A DNA stretch of 58,672 bases from an uncultured Lachnospiraceae bacterium (lineage in GTDB: Bacteria; Bacillota; Clostridia; Lachnospirales; Lachnospiraceae): assembly GCA_910587105.1 (NCBI GenBank), contig CAJUMB010000016.1, positions 1-58,672 of the forward strand. Reading direction: 5' to 3'. Below are positions 23,402 through 32,673 of the stretch, in pieces. A model generated the notes under the pieces. That model made no database searches. It saw nothing but the letters and a program-made list of their open reading frames with translations, and was not told the DNA's origin. Each line of letters begins with the position of its first letter. The first letter of the stretch is position 1. Position numbers and translations under genes: made by a program.

Positions 23402-25771
23402 TTATCTCTGGTCCTGCACATATTTTTTTATGTTAGATGCATTCACATATTTCTGCATCTTCTCTCCATTCCAGACTACCAGCGTGGGAGCCTGCATGAT
23501 GCCGAACTTTTTGGCCAGATCCGGATTCTCCTCTGCGTCCACCACCTGCACTTTCTCGTCTGCCAGCATGGCCTTGGCCGCTTTGCAGTTGGGGCAGGTA
23601 CTTGTGGTAAAGAGATATTTGGTTCCGGAAACCGGCTGGATATCCACATCCTCCCCGGTAATGGTGACCACCTGGTTATGCCTTTTTTTACTCCAGCTGG
23701 ACTGTCTGATGTCATAGAGTTTCCTGTTTTTATATTCCTGGCTCTTACCGTCATTCCAGTTCTGTACCGGACGGTAATAGCCGGTAATGCGGCTGTAAAC
23801 CTCCGCTGGCTGTCCGCAGTCGGGACAGGTAAAATGTTCCCCGGCAATATATCCATGGTCTGCGCACACAGAATATGTGGGGGATATGGTGTAATAGGGA
23901 AGCTGATAATTTTCGGCGATTTTCCGCACCAGAGAAGCCGCGGACTTCCAGTCTGGAAGTTTTTCCCCGATAAACCCGTGGAATACCGTTCCCGATGTGT
24001 ACAGGGTCTGCAGTTCATCCTGAATATCCAGGGCGTCGAAGATATCCTGCGTATATCCCACCGGCAGATGGGAACTGTTGGTATAATAGGGGGTGTCTCC
24101 GCTGCATCCCGCTGTAAGGATATCCGGCCACTGTTCCCGGTCATGTTTCGCCAGACGATAGGCCGCTGATTCCGCCGGAGTCGCCTCCAGATTGAACAGC
24201 TCTCCATACTGTTCCTGGTAGTCTGACAGTTTCTCCCTCATATGATTTAACACATCTCTGGTAAACTTTTGTGTCTTCTCGTCTTCCATGCTGCTGCCCA
24301 GCCAGGGAGCGTTGAGCCCCACTTCATTCATGCCCACCAGACCGATGGTGGAGAAATGGTGGTCAAAATTGCCCAGATACCGTTTGGTATAGGGATACAG
24401 ACCTTCCTCCAGAAGCTTGCCCACCACCTCACGCTTAATGTGCAGAGAGCGGGCGGACAAATCCATAATCCTGTCCAGCCGGCGGTAAAATTCCTCCGGA
24501 GTCTTAGACAGATAGGCAATCCTGGGCATGTTGATGGTCACCACTCCGATAGAGCCTGTGCTCTCCCCGGAACCGAAGAAACCGCCTGTCTTTTTCCGCA
24601 GTTCCCGCAAGTCCAGACGCAGACGGCAGCACATGCTGCGGATATCACTGGGTTTCATATCGCTGTTGATATAATTGGAAAAATAAGGTGTCCCGTATTT
24701 GGATGTCATCTCAAAGAGAAGGCGGTTATTTTCCGTATCTGACCAGTCAAATTCGCGGGTGATGGAGTATGTGGGGATGGGGTACTGGAATCCTCTGCCC
24801 TCTGCGTCTCCCTCCACCATAGTCTCGATGAATGCCTTATTGATCATGTCCATCTCTTTTTTGCAGTCTTTATAACAGAAGTCCATTTCCCTGCCGCCCA
24901 CAATGGCCGGCATTTCCGCCAGGTCATCCGGCACAGTCCAGTCCAGGGTGATATTGGAGAAAGGAGCCTGGGTTCCCCAGCGGCTGGGGGTATTCACCCC
25001 GTAAATAAAGGATTCGATACACTTTTTCACCTCCGGATACGTAAGGCGGTCTGCTTTCACATAGGGCGCCAGATACGTGTCAAAGGATGAAAATGCCTGT
25101 GCCCCGGCCCATTCATTCTGCATAATACCCAGGAAGTTTACCATCTGGTTGCACAGCACGCTCAAGTGCTTTGCCGGAGAGGATGTAATCTTGCCCCGGA
25201 TTCCTCCCAGCCCTTCCTGAATCAGCTGCTTTAACGACCAGCCTGCACAATATCCGGTGAGCATAGATAAATCATGGATATGAATATCCGCATTCCGGTG
25301 AGCCTGGGAAATCTCCGGGTCGTAAACTTCTGAAAGCCAGTAATTGGCCGTCACAGCCCCTGAATTGTTAAGAATCAAACCTCCCACAGAATACGTAACA
25401 GTGGAATTCTCTTTCACTCTCCAGTCTTCCACTTTTACATAACTGTCCACAATCTCCTTGTAGTCCAGGATTGTAGACTTCATGTTGCGTACCTTCTCCC
25501 GCTGCTTCCGGTACAGAATATATGCTTTGGCTACATCCCCATAGCCGGTCTGAATCAGCACATTTTCCACACTGTCCTGAATATCTTCTACTGTAATCTG
25601 TCCATCTTTTATCTTACTTTGGAAATCTGCAGTCACGCGAAGGCCCAGCAATCCTAAAATGTCGTCTCCATACTGCTTGTCCTTCGCCTCAAAAGCCTTA
25701 CGGATTGCCTCACTAATCTTATCCAGCTGAAATTCCACAATCTGACCATCACGTTTGATTACCTGAAACAT
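23402..25771 (-). CDS. nrdD: Anaerobic (class III) ribonucleoside-triphosphate reductase with C-terminal thioredoxin-like domain
   Basis: The 789-residue glycyl-radical enzyme makes dNTPs without oxygen. An ATP-cone occupies about residues 1-95 (MFQVIKRDGQIVEFQLDKISEAIRKAF). The ten-stranded barrel follows, with a zinc site (CADHGY ... CPDCG) directly before the glycyl-radical segment RITGYYRPV. About 75 more residues form a thioredoxin/glutaredoxin-like domain with a CPNC active site (FTTSTCPNCKAAK) and a cis-proline loop (QAPTLVVW). The activating enzyme NrdG is not encoded in this window. GGGAGG lies eight bases before the ATG. Tandem NrdR boxes and a promoter are upstream. Confidence 0.95.
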   Translation of the reverse strand: MFQVIKRDGQIVEFQLDKISEAIRKAFEAKDKQYGDDILGLLGLRVTADFQSKIKDGQITVEDIQDSVENVLIQTGYGDVAKAYILYRKQREKVRNMKSTILDYKEIVDSYVKVEDWRVKENSTVTYSVGGLILNNSGAVTANYWLSEVYDPEISQAHRNADIHIHDLSMLTGYCAGWSLKQLIQEGLGGIRGKITSSPAKHLSVLCNQMVNFLGIMQNEWAGAQAFSSFDTYLAPYVKADRLTYPEVKKCIESFIYGVNTPSRWGTQAPFSNITLDWTVPDDLAEMPAIVGGREMDFCYKDCKKEMDMINKAFIETMVEGDAEGRGFQYPIPTYSITREFDWSDTENNRLLFEMTSKYGTPYFSNYINSDMKPSDIRSMCCRLRLDLRELRKKTGGFFGSGESTGSIGVVTINMPRIAYLSKTPEEFYRRLDRIMDLSARSLHIKREVVGKLLEEGLYPYTKRYLGNFDHHFSTIGLVGMNEVGLNAPWLGSSMEDEKTQKFTRDVLNHMREKLSDYQEQYGELFNLEATPAESAAYRLAKHDREQWPDILTAGCSGDTPYYTNSSHLPVGYTQDIFDALDIQDELQTLYTSGTVFHGFIGEKLPDWKSAASLVRKIAENYQLPYYTISPTYSVCADHGYIAGEHFTCPDCGQPAEVYSRITGYYRPVQNWNDGKSQEYKNRKLYDIRQSSWSKKRHNQVVTITGEDVDIQPVSGTKYLFTTSTCPNCKAAKAMLADEKVQVVDAEENPDLAKKFGIMQAPTLVVWNGEKMQKYVNASNIKKYVQDQR

Positions 25772-25845
25772 AAAAACTGCCTCCCATTTTCTTTCCTAAC
25801 TGCTTCTGGAACCTGCCGGGCTGCTCTCTCCCGGCGGCATTCCCG

Positions 25846-25860
25846 AAAGCGTGTCTGTCA
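25846..25860 (-). repeat. Solo GCGTGTCT motif in the nrdD leader
   Basis: AAAGCGTGTCTGTCA shares the GCGTGTCT core of the recurring end motif. It lies in the untranslated leader of nrdD. The match is short. Confidence 0.3.
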
Positions 25861-25875
25861 GTGACGTATGGGACT

Positions 25876-25904
25876 ATTGTAACAGGGCTGATGCGTTACG
25901 TCAA
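25876..25904 (-). promoter_or_regulatory. Promoter of nrdD
   Basis: On the minus strand TTGACG (25899-25904) and TACAAT (25876-25881) are 17 bp apart. The leader to the ATG at 25771 is about 100 bases. Confidence 0.8.
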
Positions 25905-25912
25905 GTATGCAT

Positions 25913-25960
25913 TTACTATATATTGTGTTCATAAGAATCGCAAAGGACAATATCATGTAT
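25913..25960 (-). promoter_or_regulatory. Tandem NrdR boxes upstream of nrdD
   Basis: The proximal box ACACAATATATAGTAA (25913-25928) matches the NrdR consensus acaCwAtATaTwGtgt at about 14 of 16 positions. The distal box ATACATGATATTGTCC (25945-25960) is weaker, about 11 of 16. They are separated by 16 bp, a 32-bp period that is typical of paired NrdR sites. Both lie upstream of the -35 box. nrdR itself is encoded at 49860. Confidence 0.75.
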
Positions 25961-25967
25961 TTTTTAT

Positions 25968-26999
25968 CTACCTATTCTGCAGAAAACCCGCCTCTCTCTG
26001 TGCATTTTCATCATCGGGATAACGGGTCAGATACTCTGTGATTTTATTTCTGGCTGTGGCAAAGTCCCTTTTATTCTCATAAGCCACCACCTCATTATAC
26101 AACAGATCCTGAGCACTCTCCTGGTCCGCAGACTGCAGTCCTGCCGCTATATTCTGAAGCGCCCCGTCATAATTTCCCTCTGCCATATCGCAGAGAGCCA
26201 GCCCGTTGTATGCCCGGGCGGCATTGCCGCCCTCATCGGCGTACTCCTGATACATGGCCCTGGCATTGGCGGAATCCTGCTGCTCCAGATAGACCTTTCC
26301 CAGAAAAAGCCTGGCCTCTTTATAATCCATCTCCGCTGCTTTCAAAAGTTCTCCCTGGGCGCTGGGAAAATCTTCCATGAGATAATAAATGCGGCCCCTC
26401 TGATAATAATCTTTTCCGCCCTCCGGTTTTAAGTTCAGGGCCCGGGTCAGATATTCCTTCCCGTCGGCCTGCATATCCTTTTCTGTATAAGCCTGGTAAA
26501 TCTCCAGAAACATACCATAACTGGTATCCTGCTCTGCCGCAGCGTCAAAGTTGCTCTTAGCCGCGTCGTACTGGTCCAGCTCCAGGCCGATACGCCCCAC
26601 CAGAAAGTAGCAGGACGCATCCGCGCCGATTTCCTTGATGGCCTCACAGCTCTCCAGGGCTTCTTCGAACTTTCCGCCTTCATATTCTGCAGCTGCTTTA
26701 TAAGACAACACATCTTTTCTGAACTTTTTGCTGTCTTCTTCTTCCAATGCGTACCCGAAAAGCGATACGGCCTGGTCGTAATTTCCCATTTTCATATGGA
26801 CAATTCCCATTCCCCGCTGGGATTGGGGCACTTTCACATCCTGGTCCACGGATTCCTGGAACCCTTTCAAAGCCTGTGCGTACTCCCCCTGCTCCAGTTT
26901 TTCGCAGGCATCCTCATAGGCTTTTTGCTTTTCCCCGCCACAGGCAGATAGAAGCCATGCCGCTCCCAATGCTGCCAGCAGGATATGTTTCCTTTTCAT
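25968..26999 (-). CDS. TPR-repeat lipoprotein
   Basis: The 343-residue product has a lipoprotein signal ending LLSA|C20, then about eight tetratricopeptide repeats to the C terminus (for example YAQALKGFQESVDQDV, NYDQAVSLFGYALEEED, NYDGALQNIAAGL). It should sit on the outer face of the membrane and act in protein-protein contacts, possibly around the envelope. GGAG precedes the ATG at 26999. It starts five bases after the glmM stop codon, so it is the last gene of the glmM transcript. Partner is unknown. Confidence 0.87.
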   Translation of the reverse strand: MKRKHILLAALGAAWLLSACGGEKQKAYEDACEKLEQGEYAQALKGFQESVDQDVKVPQSQRGMGIVHMKMGNYDQAVSLFGYALEEEDSKKFRKDVLSYKAAAEYEGGKFEEALESCEAIKEIGADASCYFLVGRIGLELDQYDAAKSNFDAAAEQDTSYGMFLEIYQAYTEKDMQADGKEYLTRALNLKPEGGKDYYQRGRIYYLMEDFPSAQGELLKAAEMDYKEARLFLGKVYLEQQDSANARAMYQEYADEGGNAARAYNGLALCDMAEGNYDGALQNIAAGLQSADQESAQDLLYNEVVAYENKRDFATARNKITEYLTRYPDDENAQREAGFLQNR

Positions 27000-27004
27000 A
27001 GAAC

Positions 27005-28351
27005 TTACTCCGCCGTCAATCCTTCTTCCCTCATCACCTGCACCACCTGGTCCACATACTTCCTGCACAGTTCCTGAGTGGAAGCTTCCACCATTACCCG
27101 CACCAGCGGTTCTGTGCCGCTCTCTCTGACCAGAATCCTTCCATCTTCTCCCAGTGCTTCTGCCGCTGCTGCCACAGCCTGCTGTACCCTGGGATGTTCC
27201 CGGGCCGCCTTCTTATCAGAAACCCGCACATTTTCCAGAATCTGCGGATAAATCTTTACCTCATCCGCCAGGTCTTTCAAAACTGCCTTTTTCTCCATCA
27301 GGGCTTCCATCAGCATCAGGGAGGTGAGAATACCGTCCCCTGTCGCCGCGTGGCGTGAGAAAATAATATGCCCGGACTGTTCTCCGCCCAGACTGTGCCC
27401 GTTGGCCATCATATTTTCACAGACATATTTGTCCCCCACTGCCGTTTTCTCATAGGAAATCCCTTCCCTGTCCAGAGCTTTATACAGCCCCAGATTTGAC
27501 ATCACAGTGGTCACAATGGTATTGTTGGCCAGTTTTCCCTGCTCCTTCAGATATTTGCCGCAGATATAGAGAATCTTATCTCCGTCCACCACATTTCCCA
27601 TATGGTCAACAGCAATACAGCGGTCTGCATCCCCGTCGTAGGCAAATCCCACATCCAGGCCATGTTCTGTGACAAACTGCTGCATTACTTCAATATGGGT
27701 GGAACCGCAGTTGGTATTGATATTGGTTCCGTCCGGTGTATTGTGAATCACATACGTCTTTGCCCGCAGTGCGTCGAACACACTTTTTGCAATGGCAGAG
27801 GCACTTCCGTTGGAACAGTCCAGCCCCACTTTCACATTTTTAAAAGCATGGGCGGGTACGGACATGAGATACCCAATGTATCGGTTTCTCCCTGCTGCAA
27901 AGTCAACAGTGCGCCCGATATCCGCCCCTGTCGCCAGAGGAAGCTTCTGGTATTCCCCATCCAGATATTTCTCAATCTGTTCTTCCACAGCCGCCTCAAT
28001 CTTCTGCCCCGTGCCGCTGATAATCTTGATTCCGTTATCATAAAACGGATTGTGGCTGGCAGAAATCATAATCCCGCAGTCAAAATCCTCTGTACGCACC
28101 ACATAAGAAACACTGGGTGTGGTGGTCACATGCAGCAAGAAGGCATCCGCTCCTGATGCGGTAAGCCCGGCTGCCAGGGCATATTCAAACATGTAGCTGC
28201 TTCTTCTCGTATCTTTTCCGATGGCAATCTGCGCCTTTTTCTCCTGCCCGTAATACCATCCCAGAAAACGTCCCACTTGGAATGCGTGCTCCGCCGTAAG
28301 AGCTATGTTTGCCTCCCCGCGGAAACCGTCCGTACCAAAATATTTTCCCAT
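27005..28351 (-). CDS. glmM: Phosphoglucosamine mutase
   Basis: The 448-residue enzyme converts glucosamine-6-phosphate to glucosamine-1-phosphate for UDP-GlcNAc and peptidoglycan synthesis. The N-terminal signature KYFGTDGFRG, the phosphoserine loop ISASHNPFYDNG, the metal loop YDGDADR and the C-terminal phosphate-binding loop VRESGTEPLVRVM are all present. The frame extends 18 codons upstream, but AGGAGG is eight bases before ATG at 28351. It sits between the nucleotidyltransferase and TPR lipoprotein genes and fits an envelope-precursor role. Confidence 0.96.
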   Translation of the reverse strand: MGKYFGTDGFRGEANIALTAEHAFQVGRFLGWYYGQEKKAQIAIGKDTRRSSYMFEYALAAGLTASGADAFLLHVTTTPSVSYVVRTEDFDCGIMISASHNPFYDNGIKIISGTGQKIEAAVEEQIEKYLDGEYQKLPLATGADIGRTVDFAAGRNRYIGYLMSVPAHAFKNVKVGLDCSNGSASAIAKSVFDALRAKTYVIHNTPDGTNINTNCGSTHIEVMQQFVTEHGLDVGFAYDGDADRCIAVDHMGNVVDGDKILYICGKYLKEQGKLANNTIVTTVMSNLGLYKALDREGISYEKTAVGDKYVCENMMANGHSLGGEQSGHIIFSRHAATGDGILTSLMLMEALMEKKAVLKDLADEVKIYPQILENVRVSDKKAAREHPRVQQAVAAAAEALGEDGRILVRESGTEPLVRVMVEASTQELCRKYVDQVVQVMREEGLTAE

Positions 28352-28418
28352 CGTTCCATTCCTCCTTTGAAGCGTCTGGCCACCATATCCAAGCCGTCTT
28401 CGCAATATTTTTAAGACT

Positions 28419-29333
28419 TTATAATTTTTCCGGATACACGCCCCTGCGTATCAGGTCCGCAAACGCCTCTCTGACCACATATTTATCCTCCTGGTAGGTG
28501 ACGCCGAACCAGATATCTTTCGTCTTTAATACTGACACTGCCGCCTTTTCCTCTCCAATAAGCCGGTCCACAATATCCGGCAGCAGATATTCCTTTTTCA
28601 GATCCTGCTCTCCCCACTGGGATAAAAATTTCCTAAATCCCTGTTCCAGCTCCTGGACAAATTCTGGAGTCAGCCCCCACATATTCATGGAAACCAAAGC
28701 TTTCGGGTCCAGGGCCTTTTCTGTGCCGTCCGGCAGAACTGCACAGGCTCCTCCGGGGCTTTTGCGAATATTCCTTGTCTCATCCACACCCAGCAGCCTG
28801 CCCTCTTTGTCCATGCGGCAGATACCCCTGGTCACTTCTCCATAATCACTCAGGGTGTTCCCCAGAATAAATCCGGCCATGCAGATGTCCAGCTTCCCGG
28901 AAGAAACACGGTCTTCTATAAGATATTCATGAACTTTGGAGAATGCCTCTTTTCCATAATAATCATCTGCATTGATCACTGCGAAAGGTTCTCTCAGAAA
29001 CTCTCTCGCAGCCAGCACCGCCTGCCCTGTGCCCCAAGGCTTCACCCTCTCCGGCGGGCAGGAGAACCCGGCGGGCACATCCTCCAGTTCCTGGAAGGCA
29101 TACGCAACTTCTGCCCGCTTCTCAATCCTGCTTCCAATCACCTCCCGGAAATCCTTTTCCAGATCCCGGCGTATAATGAATACAACTTTATTAAAACCGG
29201 CCTGCAGGGCGTCGTAAATGGAATAATCCATAATAATCTCACCGTTTGGCCCCACTGGCTCCAGCTGCTTGATGCCCTTGCCAAACCGGCTCCCAATTCC
29301 TGCAGCCATAATCACCAATGATGTTTTTTTCAT
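28419..29333 (-). CDS. Sugar nucleotidyltransferase-like protein
   Basis: The 304-residue product has the NTP-transferase fold: MKKTSLVIMAAGIGSRFGKG is the nucleotide-binding loop, GTGQAVLAA and VINADDYYG supply the sugar and metal-binding acidic residues. It would couple a sugar-1-phosphate to NTP, but donor and sugar are not readable. The ribosome binding site is GGGAG. It lies between prfA and glmM on one transcript, which hints at envelope sugar metabolism. It is shorter than GlmU and lacks a hexapeptide-repeat acetyltransferase domain. Confidence 0.85.
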   Translation of the reverse strand: MKKTSLVIMAAGIGSRFGKGIKQLEPVGPNGEIIMDYSIYDALQAGFNKVVFIIRRDLEKDFREVIGSRIEKRAEVAYAFQELEDVPAGFSCPPERVKPWGTGQAVLAAREFLREPFAVINADDYYGKEAFSKVHEYLIEDRVSSGKLDICMAGFILGNTLSDYGEVTRGICRMDKEGRLLGVDETRNIRKSPGGACAVLPDGTEKALDPKALVSMNMWGLTPEFVQELEQGFRKFLSQWGEQDLKKEYLLPDIVDRLIGEEKAAVSVLKTKDIWFGVTYQEDKYVVREAFADLIRRGVYPEKL

Positions 29334-29359
29334 CTGTGCCGCTCCCTTCTTCTGCCTTT

Positions 29360-30436
29360 TTATGCTTCTTCATTCAGGCGGCTCAGACGCAGCGCCTGGT
29401 CCGCAGCGATAAGACTGTCAATAACTTCTTCCAGATCTCCTCCCAGCACCGCCTCCAGACGGTGAAGCGTCAGCTTGATTCTGTGGTCAGTGACCCTTCC
29501 CTGGGGGAAGTTATACGTCCGTATCTTCTCCGAGCGGTCTCCTGTGCCCACTTGGCTCCTTCTGGCCTCCGCCTCCGCATCGTGCCGTTTTTCCAGCTCC
29601 ATCTCGTATAGTCTGGATCTCAGAACTTTCAGCGCCTTTTCCTTATTTTTCAGCTGGGATTTTTCATCCTGGCAGGAGACCACCAGACCTGTGGGAATAT
29701 GGGTCAGCCGCACGGCGGAATCTGTGGTGTTAACACACTGTCCACCGTTTCCGGAAGCGCGGAATACGTCAAACTTACAGTCATTCATATCCAGCTGGAA
29801 ATCGATCTCCTCTGCCTCCGGCATAATGGCCACGGTTATGGTGGAGGTGTGGATGCGCCCGCCGGACTCTGTCTCCGGCACCCTCTGGACACGGTGTACG
29901 CCGCTTTCATATTTCAGCCGGGAATATGCCCCCTGTCCGTTGAGCATAAAGACCACTTCCTTAAATCCGCCGATGCCGTTCTCATTCAGGCTGAGCATCT
30001 CTGTCTTCCACCGTCTGCTCTCGGCATATTTCACATACATCCGGTAGATATCTGCCGCAAAAAGGGCTGCCTCGTCTCCACCGGCTCCTGCGCGGATCTC
30101 CACAATTACATTTTTATTATCATTGGGGTCTTTGGGCAGAAGAAGAATCTTCAGCTCCTTCTCCAGCTGTGCCATGCGTTTTTTGGACTCTGCCAGTTCT
30201 TCCTTCAGCATTTCCCGCATTTCTTCATCTGATTCTTCTTCCAGCATAGACAGACTGTCCTCCTCTGTCTGTCTGCACTTTTTATATTCCTGATACGTAT
30301 CCACCACTGGCTGCAGATCACTCTGCTCCTTCATCAATTTCTGAAAGTGCTCCGGGTTTCCCGCCACATCCGGCTGCCCCAGCTCTCCCAGCAATTCCTC
30401 AAACCGAATCAGCAGATTTTCTAATTTATCAAACAT
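29360..30436 (-). CDS. prfA: Peptide chain release factor 1
   Basis: The 358-residue factor recognises UAA and UAG. It has the PxT codon-reading motif as PET (RVQRVPETESGGRIHTS) and the catalytic GGQ loop in SGNGGQCVNTTDSAV, the site methylated by PrmC, whose gene is just upstream. AGGAGG precedes the ATG. A perfect hairpin separates it from prmC. Confidence 0.97.
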   Translation of the reverse strand: MFDKLENLLIRFEELLGELGQPDVAGNPEHFQKLMKEQSDLQPVVDTYQEYKKCRQTEEDSLSMLEEESDEEMREMLKEELAESKKRMAQLEKELKILLLPKDPNDNKNVIVEIRAGAGGDEAALFAADIYRMYVKYAESRRWKTEMLSLNENGIGGFKEVVFMLNGQGAYSRLKYESGVHRVQRVPETESGGRIHTSTITVAIMPEAEEIDFQLDMNDCKFDVFRASGNGGQCVNTTDSAVRLTHIPTGLVVSCQDEKSQLKNKEKALKVLRSRLYEMELEKRHDAEAEARRSQVGTGDRSEKIRTYNFPQGRVTDHRIKLTLHRLEAVLGGDLEEVIDSLIAADQALRLSRLNEEA

Positions 30437-30458
30437 GTTTTCCTCCTAAATACACTTC

Positions 30459-30489
30459 ATGTACTCTCGGAAAGATTCCGAGAGTACAT
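30459..30489 (-). repeat. Perfect 14-bp intercistronic hairpin between prmC and prfA
   Basis: ATGTACTCTCGGAA (30459-30472) pairs without mismatch with TTCCGAGAGTACAT (30476-30489) around a three-base loop. There is no T-run, so it is unlikely to be a simple terminator. It lies about 22 bp upstream of the prfA start and may be a processing or stability site. Confidence 0.75.
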
Positions 30490-30507
30490 ACTTGGCCTTT
30501 GTCCCCT

Positions 30508-31365
30508 TTATTCCGGGGAATATCCCAGAACAGCCCGGTCCAGGCCGGACAGATCTTTCAGCAGCCTCACCTGCCGGTAACCCCCGGCTTTCATATGTGA
30601 CTGCACCCAGTCTCCCTGACCGGAACCAATTTCCATCAGCAGTATGCCTCCCGGCTGCAGGTATCCAGGACTGTCTGCCAGCAGCCTCCTGTAAAAATCC
30701 AGGCCATCTCCGCCCCCATCCAGAGCCAGACGTGGATCATACCTGCCCACTTCCTCCATCAGGCGGTCAATCTCCCCGCCTGGTATATAAGGGGGATTGG
30801 AGACAATCATATGATACGTTCCCTCCACCTGTGCAAACAGATCGCTTTGTACAAATTCAGCCGGAATCCCCAGACGACGGCTGTTCTCCCTGGCTGTTTC
30901 CAGTGCCTGGGAAGAAATATCCACTCCAAGGCCTTCTGCCCCTTTACAGTGGTAAAGCAGGCTCAGCAGAATACAGCCGCTTCCGGTACACATATCCAGC
31001 ACCCGCTGGCCCGGCCCCAGCAGTTTTCTTGCCTCCTCCACCAGAACTTCCGTATCCTGGCGGGGAATCAGTACATGGGGATTCACAACAAATTCCAGCT
31101 CCATAAACCAGGCCCGCCCCAGAATATGCTGCAGAGGCTCCCGCATTCCCCGCCTTTTCAGATAATCAGCGAACCGTTCCTGCCTCTTCCCGTCTTCTTC
31201 CAGAACATCATCTCTGTGGGTATAGTAATAAGCACGGTCTATCTGCCAGACTTCCTCCATCAGATACCAGGCATCCAGCCCTGCATCCGGCACTCCTTTT
31301 TTCTCCAGAAAAGCAGTTCCTCTGTGCCATATCTGCCCCAGAGTCAGCCGGTCTTCCCGTTTCAT
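30508..31365 (-). CDS. prmC: Release factor glutamine methyltransferase
   Basis: The 285-residue S-adenosylmethionine-dependent enzyme methylates the glutamine of the GGQ motif in release factors. SAM loop VLDMCTGSGCILLSLLY and the catalytic NPPY (MIVSNPPYIPGGE) are present, with a helical N-terminal RF-binding domain. The ATG overlaps the TGA of the upstream DUF1385 gene (ATGA), so translation is coupled. Next to prfA, its substrate, as is usual in Firmicutes. Confidence 0.95.
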   Translation of the reverse strand: MKREDRLTLGQIWHRGTAFLEKKGVPDAGLDAWYLMEEVWQIDRAYYYTHRDDVLEEDGKRQERFADYLKRRGMREPLQHILGRAWFMELEFVVNPHVLIPRQDTEVLVEEARKLLGPGQRVLDMCTGSGCILLSLLYHCKGAEGLGVDISSQALETARENSRRLGIPAEFVQSDLFAQVEGTYHMIVSNPPYIPGGEIDRLMEEVGRYDPRLALDGGGDGLDFYRRLLADSPGYLQPGGILLMEIGSGQGDWVQSHMKAGGYRQVRLLKDLSGLDRAVLGYSPE

Positions 31366-32339
31366 ACCGAGACCTCTTCCGGCACTGGTTCATCTGCCTC
31401 TTTCCCTCCCGGCACAGAAGTCTCCTCACTTCCGGCCAGATAAGCTCTCCAGTCGAAAACAGCCTCCACTGCCTGGATGGCCACCTGGGCCATATCCGGT
31501 TCCGGCTCCCGGGTGGTAAGTTTCTGCAGTGTCAATCCCGGCTTACTCAACAGAGAAATCAGACCCTGGTCACTGCTGCCCGCCCAGCGGATAAATTCAT
31601 AAGAAATCCCGGCAATCAGCGGAAGCAGAACAATCCGCAGCAAAATCTGCATCCATTTAGTCTCAATGGGCAGCAAAGTAATCCCGAAATGGATAATCAC
31701 GCTGACCACCATCACAAACAACAGAAAACTGGTTCCGCACCGCTTGTGCTGACGGGAACTTTTCATCACATTTTCCACAGTTAGTTCCAGGCCGTTTTCC
31801 ACACAGTTGATACATTTATGCTCTGCACCGTGATACATGAATGTACGCTGGATATCTTCCATGCGTGAGATCAGCAGCAGATAGATCAAAAACAATACAA
31901 TCCTCACCACTGCCTCTGCCGCCGCGAAGGCCATATCCGATGCAGTCAGATATTTCACCCCCTGGGCAATCCAATAGGGAAGAACCATAAACAGCCCGAT
32001 GGACAGCAAAAGCGCCACAAAAACTGTGCCGTATATAAATAGATTATCCAGCTTTTTCTGCTTTTCAGGCTCCCTTTGTATCTCCTCCTCTTCCTCCTCA
32101 AAAAAAGAGGCTGAATACATGAGACACTTGGTCCCCACCACCAGGGAATCCACAAAGCTGACAACTCCCCGCAGCAACGGCCATTTCATCCACCCATGTT
32201 TTCCAAATACACTTTTATAATCTTCTACTTTTATTTCAATCTCACCGTCAGGTCTGCGCACTCCCACTGAATATACGTCCCCATGGCGCATCATAATGCC
32301 TTCCATGACGGCCTGTCCGCCGATATTTGACGACTTCAT
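31362..32339 (-). CDS. DUF1385 membrane protein
   Basis: The 325-residue product begins with the family signature SSNIGGQAVMEGIMMR. It has four or five membrane helices (around residues 95-140, 190-240) and the conserved cytoplasmic segment YHGAEHKCINCVENG with its cysteines. The family is widespread in Firmicutes next to prmC and rpmE, with no established biochemical role. GGAGG lies just before ATG at 32339; an upstream in-frame extension of 19 codons is unlikely. Confidence 0.88.
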   Translation of the reverse strand: MKSSNIGGQAVMEGIMMRHGDVYSVGVRRPDGEIEIKVEDYKSVFGKHGWMKWPLLRGVVSFVDSLVVGTKCLMYSASFFEEEEEEIQREPEKQKKLDNLFIYGTVFVALLLSIGLFMVLPYWIAQGVKYLTASDMAFAAAEAVVRIVLFLIYLLLISRMEDIQRTFMYHGAEHKCINCVENGLELTVENVMKSSRQHKRCGTSFLLFVMVVSVIIHFGITLLPIETKWMQILLRIVLLPLIAGISYEFIRWAGSSDQGLISLLSKPGLTLQKLTTREPEPDMAQVAIQAVEAVFDWRAYLAGSEETSVPGGKEADEPVPEEVSV

Positions 32340-32431
32340 TCCACTACCTCCAACGAAAAATAGGGCGAGATAATCCACCTCACCCTGTTCATTCACTATG
32401 CCTCTTTCGTGACAGATCCTTGAGCAGATCC

Positions 32432-32632
32432 TTACTGAAGACCATATTTCTTATTAAATTTATCAATACGTCCGCGTGCCTGTGCAGCCTTCTGCTGTCC
32501 AGTATAGAACGGATGGCATTTGGAACAGATTTCCACGTGGATTTCCTTTTTTGTGGAACCTGTGGTAAATGTATTTCCGCAGTTACAGGTCACTTCCGCC
32601 TGATAATATTCTGGATGGATTGCTTCTTTCAT
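32432..32632 (-). CDS. rpmE: 50S ribosomal protein L31
   Basis: The 66-residue protein is the zinc-binding (C+) form of L31. CNCGNTF and ICSKCHPFYTGQ provide the four cysteines. It follows rho, as in other Firmicutes. The 150-bp gap to rho contains a large inverted repeat. Confidence 0.95.
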   Translation of the reverse strand: MKEAIHPEYYQAEVTCNCGNTFTTGSTKKEIHVEICSKCHPFYTGQQKAAQARGRIDKFNKKYGLQ

Positions 32633-32673
32633 TTGTTATCACCCCTGTCTGTTTCATATTTCCTATCCATGTA

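Noticed and set aside
25772..25870. A riboswitch in the nrdD leader
   Set aside because: The leader is about 100 bases and shows no recognisable aptamer or terminator/antiterminator; NrdR boxes explain regulation.
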